Source: Desulfobacterales bacterium
Lineage (GTDB): Bacteria > Desulfobacterota > Desulfobacteria > Desulfobacterales > Desulfosalsimonadaceae
Assembly: GCA_007127175.1 (NCBI GenBank)
Contig: SKZX01000321.1
Coordinates: 1-9,377, forward strand
DNA: 9,377 nucleotides
Direction: 5' to 3'
Shown here: positions 5,592-9,377 of the stretch, piece after piece
Layout: every line of letters begins with the position of its first letter
Numbering within the stretch: the first letter of the stretch is position 1
Translations under genes and position numbers: made by a program
Notes under the pieces: model-generated
What the model saw: the letters and a program-made list of their open reading frames with translations, nothing else
The model's database searches: none
Told to the model about the DNA's origin: nothing

Positions 5592-7259
5592 ATGCCAGAA
5601 AAGCTTTTGATCATCGGCGGCGTTGCAGGGGGCGCCACAGCGGCCGCCCGTGCCCGGCGGCTCAGTGAATCCGCAGAGATCGTCGTATTCGAGCGGGGGC
5701 CCTACATTTCTTTTGCCAATTGCGGACTTCCCTACCATATCGGTGGCGTGATCAAAAAAAGAGACGATCTGCTGGTCACGACGGCTGAAATGTTTCACAA
5801 GCGAAACGGGATCGACGTGCGGATCAACACCGAGGTCCTCGCCATCGACCGGCAGCATCAGACCGTTTTTGCGAGAAATCGTCAAACCGGTGAGGAATAC
5901 GCCGAAACCTACGATTGCTTGATCCTTTCGCCGGGTGCTGCGCCCATACGGCCGCCATGCGAGGGTATTGACGGGGAGAATATCTTTACCCTCAGAAATA
6001 TTCCGGATATGGACCGCATCAATACCTATGTCGCGGGTGCATCGCCAACTGCGGCGGTGATCGCCGGCGGCGGTTTCATAGGCCTTGAAATGGCTGAAAA
6101 CCTGGTTTTCAGGGGAATCCATACAACCATCGTAGAGCGCCTGGAGCAGGTCATGTCCCCCCTGGACATGGATATGGCCGGATTTGTCCATGCCCATCTC
6201 AAGGAAAAGGGCGTTGATGTGATCCTGGGTGACGGCATCTGCGCCTTTGAAAAAAAGGATGGCCGTATGACCGTCCGGACCGACGGGGGAAAAACCATTG
6301 CCTGCGACATGGCGGTTTTATCCGTTGGGATACGGCCGGAAACCGGGCTTGCCATGGACGCAGGACTTGAGATTGGCGAAACCGGTGCCATTGCCGTCGA
6401 TGCAACCATGCGGACCAGCGACCCTCATATTTTTGCCGTTGGGGATGCCGTTGAAGTCCGTGATTACATCACGGGAAAAAAGACGCTAACCCCGCTGGCC
6501 GGCCCCGCCAACAAGCAGGGCCGGATTGCCGCGGACAACGCCATGAAAAGAACCTCGGTTTTCTGCGGGACGCTGGGCACCGCTATCGTCAAGGTGTTCG
6601 ACCTCACCGTGGCCCAGACCGGCCTGAACGAAAAAACGGCAATTAAATGGGGTGTTCCCTATCTTGTCAGCCACACCCATTCCGGTTCCCATGCAGGGTA
6701 TTACCCGGGGGGTGAGACCATATCCATAAAAATGCTGTTTTCCCCGAACAACGGACGCATCCTTGGGGCCCAGATGGTGGGCAAGGACGGTGTTGACAAG
6801 CGGATCGACGTCATTGCCACGGCCCTCTACGGCAACATGACGGTTTTTGATCTGCAGCGCCTGGAATTGGCCTATGCCCCGCCTTACGGCTCGGCCAAGG
6901 ACCCCGTCAACATCGCCGGGTACGTCGCTTCCAATCTGCTGAAAAAAGACCTGGAAAATATCCACGCCGGCGAACTTGCAGCTCTTGACCCGGAAGCGTA
7001 CGTATTGCTCGATGTCCGTTCGAAGATCGAACTCAAGCTCACGGGGCGCATCGAGGGCGCCCTTCACATCAATATCGATGAATTGCGGGAACGCATGGAC
7101 ACCCTGGATCGGGACAAGATTTATGTGACATACTGCGCGGTCGGCTACAGGGCCTACCTGGCCTATCGCCTGCTGACGCAAAACGGGTTCACGGCAAAAA
7201 ACCTGAGCGGCGGGTATGAAACCTACCGGATGGCTTCAGGCCTTATGGTTTCGGATTGA
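5592..7259 (+). CDS. CoA-disulfide/persulfide reductase with C-terminal rhodanese domain
   Basis: This 555-residue flavoprotein of the pyridine nucleotide-disulfide oxidoreductase family resembles CoADR-RHD and the NADH-dependent persulfide reductase Npsr, which reduce CoA disulfide/persulfide or polysulfide with NAD(P)H. The FAD-binding Rossmann motif is GGVAGGATAAAR (9-20). SFANCGLPY (40-48) holds the single redox cysteine C44 typical of this group. The NAD(P)-binding motif is IAGGGFIGLEMAE (157-169), and a second FAD motif, FAVGDAVEV, is at 281-289. HAGYYPGG (367-374) and YAPPYGSAKDP (428-438) are family signatures. A rhodanese domain (about 455-555) keeps its catalytic loop CAVGYR (515-520), so C515 can carry a persulfide. 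The start has GGAGG 7 bases upstream. The 109 bases after yedF show no strong hairpin, so both could share a transcript. Physiological substrate (CoA persulfide, polysulfide or a selenium species) is undetermined. Confidence 0.93.
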   Translation: MPEKLLIIGGVAGGATAAARARRLSESAEIVVFERGPYISFANCGLPYHIGGVIKKRDDLLVTTAEMFHKRNGIDVRINTEVLAIDRQHQTVFARNRQTGEEYAETYDCLILSPGAAPIRPPCEGIDGENIFTLRNIPDMDRINTYVAGASPTAAVIAGGGFIGLEMAENLVFRGIHTTIVERLEQVMSPLDMDMAGFVHAHLKEKGVDVILGDGICAFEKKDGRMTVRTDGGKTIACDMAVLSVGIRPETGLAMDAGLEIGETGAIAVDATMRTSDPHIFAVGDAVEVRDYITGKKTLTPLAGPANKQGRIAADNAMKRTSVFCGTLGTAIVKVFDLTVAQTGLNEKTAIKWGVPYLVSHTHSGSHAGYYPGGETISIKMLFSPNNGRILGAQMVGKDGVDKRIDVIATALYGNMTVFDLQRLELAYAPPYGSAKDPVNIAGYVASNLLKKDLENIHAGELAALDPEAYVLLDVRSKIELKLTGRIEGALHINIDELRERMDTLDRDKIYVTYCAVGYRAYLAYRLLTQNGFTAKNLSGGYETYRMASGLMVSD

Positions 7260-7282
7260 GCCCGGAAAACTTCCCCGTCCGG

Positions 7283-7346
7283 ATTGACGAAATGGATTTG
7301 AGGAATAATTTTAATAGATAACGCATAACACGATAATTTCGTCAAT
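7283..7346 (+). promoter_or_regulatory. 11-base perfect inverted repeat in the tpx leader
   Basis: ATTGACGAAAT (7283-7293) and ATTTCGTCAAT (7336-7346) are exact reverse complements separated by 42 A/T-rich bases. The right arm directly abuts the AAGGAG ribosome-binding site (7347-7352) of the peroxidase gene. The left arm contains TTGACG, usable as a -35 element, though no well-spaced -10 was found. Two explanations fit: paired half-sites for a regulator that loops the promoter, or an mRNA stem that affects ribosome access. The inner spacer also carries short repeats of the type GATAAC/ATAAC. Confidence 0.55.
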
Positions 7347-7359
7347 AAGGAGAATTGAT

Positions 7360-8007
7360 ATGGCAAAGGTGTTATTGGACGGGAAAACGGTTCACACAAG
7401 CGGAACATTGCCTGAAAAGGGTTCAGTTGCGCCCGGGTTTGTCCTTGTATCGACCGATCTGAAAGATGTCAGGCTGTCGGACTTCAACGGCAGCCGGATC
7501 ATCATGAATATCTTTCCGAGCCTTGAGACCATGGTCTGTGCGGAGTCCATCCGCCGTTTCAATGCATTGGCCGATCGGCTCGACAACACCCGGGTGCTCT
7601 GCATATCCCGGGACCTGCCATTTGCCCACGACCGTTTCAACCGGAAAGAGGGCATCGACGGGGTGGTGTCGTTGTCCGAGATGAGAAACACGGATTTCGG
7701 CGATCACTACGGCCTGCGGATTGTGGACGGACCGTTTGCGGGTCTGCTTTCAAGGTCGGTGATCGTTCTTGATGCGCATCACCGGGTTGTTTATACCCAG
7801 CTCGTCCCTGAGATCGGCGATGAACCGGATTATGAATCCGCCGTGCACGCCTTGGAAACTGCCGATGAACCCGATACGGATCCCGGCGTTCAGGGGGCAG
7901 CCGGTGTGGAGGGCGAGGCGTTTTGCACAAAGGTGCCCAACGGCGAGCATGCCCGGCTTTCCGATTCGGATGACGCTTGCGACGACGGCCGGTCCGGAAA
8001 AATATAG
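7360..8007 (+). CDS. tpx: Thiol peroxidase (Tpx, peroxiredoxin) lacking the usual resolving cysteine, with a C-terminal tail
   Basis: The first ~168 residues match Tpx, an atypical 2-Cys peroxiredoxin that reduces H2O2 and organic or lipid hydroperoxides. NIFPSLETMVC (50-60) gives the PxxxTxxC active site with peroxidatic C60. VLCISRDLPFAHDRF (79-93) is the next Tpx hallmark, and EPDYESAVHAL (155-165) is where E. coli Tpx nearly ends. In E. coli numbering the resolving C95 follows the SRF of that hallmark; here the position is N94 (AAC). C81 corresponds to the third, non-essential cysteine of E. coli. Beyond residue 168 lies a hydrophilic, acidic tail of about 47 residues with C189 and C207, giving 215 residues against a usual ~165-170. 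The tail could supply a resolving cysteine, or simply be a read-on after stop loss; neither is proven. The start at 7360 has AAGGAG 7 bases upstream. Confidence 0.92.
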   Translation: MAKVLLDGKTVHTSGTLPEKGSVAPGFVLVSTDLKDVRLSDFNGSRIIMNIFPSLETMVCAESIRRFNALADRLDNTRVLCISRDLPFAHDRFNRKEGIDGVVSLSEMRNTDFGDHYGLRIVDGPFAGLLSRSVIVLDAHHRVVYTQLVPEIGDEPDYESAVHALETADEPDTDPGVQGAAGVEGEAFCTKVPNGEHARLSDSDDACDDGRSGKI

Positions 8008-8088
8008 GCAAGCCCGACGGTTTGCAGCTGCTCGCGGCTGCCGATCGCGGTGAACGGATAATCGAGATACAGACAAGGAGATAATTTG

Positions 8089-8559
8089 ATGAGCAAAAAA
8101 GTGTTGATTGCCATGGATGATTCGGAAAATGCGATGCGCGCCGTGCAGTTCGCCGCTGCGTTGATTGAAAAGGACTCTGTAATTACGCTGTTCAGCGTGC
8201 TGCAGGATTACAAGAGCATCTGTGAATACAACAGCCCCAGCCTGACACCCACATTTCAGCGAGAGCGCGCCGCATTTTGCGCCATCGAGGATGAAAAAAA
8301 GGTGCTTTTAGAAGCCGCCTCAAAGGAAGCCGCACGTTATCTGCAGTCGGCCGGGTTCGCCGCGGAAAATATTAAAACCCAGATCCAGCCCCTTGAAAAG
8401 GGCACCGCAAGGGATATTGTCAGAAAAGCGGATTCGGGCTTTGACGTGGTGGTCATCGGTAAGCGGGGCATATCCTCGGCGTCCGACTTTTTTTTCGGCA
8501 GCGTGTCCCAGAAGGTTTTAAACGGCGTGAAATCCGCATCGGTGCTCGTTGTGACATAA
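8089..8559 (+). CDS. Universal stress protein, UspA family (ATP-binding type)
   Basis: This 156-residue single-domain Usp protein has the expected length and alpha/beta fold pattern. It begins KKVLIAMDDSENAMRAV (3-19), with the conserved Asp near strand 1. The nucleotide-binding signature G-2x-G-9x-G-S is complete: G124, G127, G137, S138. It ends with the usual hydrophobic strand SASVLVVT. Proteins with this motif bind ATP and help cells survive stress, but no specific activity can be inferred. I chose the ATG at 8089, with AAGGAG 8 bases upstream, over the TTG one codon earlier. It follows the peroxidase by 81 bases and precedes the epimerase gene by 27, so at least the latter pair is probably co-transcribed. 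Confidence 0.93.
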   Translation: MSKKVLIAMDDSENAMRAVQFAAALIEKDSVITLFSVLQDYKSICEYNSPSLTPTFQRERAAFCAIEDEKKVLLEAASKEAARYLQSAGFAAENIKTQIQPLEKGTARDIVRKADSGFDVVVIGKRGISSASDFFFGSVSQKVLNGVKSASVLVVT

Positions 8560-8586
8560 CCTGAAACACCGCAAAAGGAGGCGGCT

Positions 8587-9377
8587 TTGAAAATACTGGT
8601 TACCGGGGCCGGCGGGTTTGTGGGAAAGCAGATGATCAGCTACTTTGTTGCCCAAGGGCACGAGGTGACGGGCGTTGACAGGAATCGCCGGCCGGATGAC
8701 GGTGCAGGAGGCGCTCTGGACTGGATCCAGGCAGACACCATGCAGAAAGGTGGCTGGCAGGATGCCGTTTCGGCCTCGGAAGTCGTCATCAACCTTGCCG
8801 GGAAGAATATTTTCGGCCGGTGGTCTGAAAAAACCAAAACCGACATTCTGGAAAGCCGGGTCCGGACCACGGAAAACGTGGTCGACGCGGTTTCAGGAAA
8901 CAAGCCGGTAATCCTGTTAAGCACGTCCGCGGTGGGCTACTACGGCAACCGGGGGGATGACCGGCTCGACGAAGGCGAACCCGCTGGTGATGATTTTCTG
9001 GCCCGCGTGTGCATCGAATGGGAAGGGCAGGCCGACCGGGCGGCGGAAAAAGGCGTCCGCGTGGCCAACATGCGCTTTGGCCTGGTCATGGGAAAAAACG
9101 GCGGGGCCCTGAAAACAATGCTGCCCGCGTACAAGGCGTTTGTGGGCGGCCCCCTTGGTTCGGGAAAACATTTCATGCCCTGGGTCCATATGGCCGATCT
9201 CATTTCCGTCCATGAATTTGTGATTTCCAATGATGCGATCAACGGGCCGGTCAACTGCTGCGCACCCAACCCGGTGAGAAACGAGGTATTTTCCAAAACC
9301 CTGGCCAGTGTTCTGGGACGACCCGATTTCTTCCGGGTGCCGCGGTTTGCCTTGCGCCTTGCCATGGGAGAGCTGGG
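8587..9377 (+). CDS. TIGR01777 family NAD(P)-dependent epimerase/SDR (YfcH-like), 3' end cut by window
   Basis: The frame stays open from a TTG start to the window end, giving 263 complete residues; roughly 30-40 more are expected. It is an atypical extended SDR. KILVTGAGGFVG (2-13) is the NAD(P)-binding GxxGxxG turn. NLAGKNIFGRW (69-79), SRVRTTENV (90-98), STSAVGYYG (112-120), a WEGQA stretch (145-149), RFGLVMG, GGPLGSGKHFMPWVHMADL and APNPVRNEVF are all in family order. Substrate is unknown; E. coli YfcH is likewise uncharacterised, and SULA/cell-division annotations exist for some homologues. TTG is chosen because AAGGAGG (8575-8581) stands 5 bases before it and KILVTGAGGFVG must be included. 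TTG starts often lower translation relative to neighbours. Confidence 0.92.
   Translation, partial: MKILVTGAGGFVGKQMISYFVAQGHEVTGVDRNRRPDDGAGGALDWIQADTMQKGGWQDAVSASEVVINLAGKNIFGRWSEKTKTDILESRVRTTENVVDAVSGNKPVILLSTSAVGYYGNRGDDRLDEGEPAGDDFLARVCIEWEGQADRAAEKGVRVANMRFGLVMGKNGGALKTMLPAYKAFVGGPLGSGKHFMPWVHMADLISVHEFVISNDAINGPVNCCAPNPVRNEVFSKTLASVLGRPDFFRVPRFALRLAMGEL

Noticed and set aside
7257..7259. TGA after the reductase-rhodanese gene as a selenocysteine codon, given the selenium context
   Set aside because: The rhodanese domain is already complete with its cysteine present, and no conserved continuation follows the TGA.
7866..8007. Frameshift as the source of the Tpx C-terminal tail
   Set aside because: The Tpx core is intact up to its normal end in the same frame, and no other frame resumes Tpx sequence. 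Loss of a stop codon or a true extension fits better.

Overview
The window looks like chromosomal DNA of an anaerobic, sulfate-reducer-type bacterium of the Desulfobacterota (Desulfobacteraceae/Desulfosarcinaceae-like). This rests on gene content: a tungsten-type aldehyde:ferredoxin oxidoreductase, a selenium-metabolism LysR regulator with YedF, and a CoA-disulfide reductase-rhodanese fusion. Moderately high GC and gene-free tracts full of palindromic dispersed repeats agree with it. No rRNA, tRNA, CRISPR array, transposase or phage gene was seen, and the assignment to a group is inference.

Layout. Positions 1-585 hold no credible gene. They carry a cluster of REP-like palindromes (about 75-377) and one copy of a 60-base dispersed hairpin repeat (about 491-549). 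A minus-strand AOR-family oxidoreductase follows (586-2325). A second gene-free tract (2326-2936) holds the AOR leader with a small palindrome, two more copies of the hairpin repeat in opposite orientation, and an outer imperfect inverted repeat. Next is a minus-strand pair in which a LysR-type regulator (3697-4626) overlaps the start of trmJ (2937-3722) by 26 bases. Across a 247-base divergent intergenic region with nested palindromes and a 9-base tandem repeat, the plus strand carries yedF (4874-5482), a CoA-disulfide/persulfide reductase with C-terminal rhodanese (5592-7259), a thiol peroxidase (7360-8007), a universal stress protein (8089-8559) and a TIGR01777-type NAD(P)-dependent epimerase cut off by the window end (8587 onward).

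How the genes fit together. The plus-strand run reads as a thiol, sulfane-sulfur and selenium redox neighbourhood: a TusA/DsrE-like selenium-metabolism protein, a persulfide/disulfide reductase, a peroxidase and a stress protein. The divergent LysR protein resembles the family associated with selenium metabolism and is the natural candidate regulator of yedF. The clearest oddity is the thiol peroxidase. It keeps the peroxidatic cysteine (C60) but has asparagine (N94) where Tpx proteins normally carry the resolving cysteine, and it has a roughly 47-residue hydrophilic C-terminal tail containing two cysteines (C189, C207). I see no wholly novel system. The best leads are this altered peroxidase, an 11-base perfect inverted repeat next to its ribosome-binding site, and the covarying hairpin repeats on both sides of the AOR gene.
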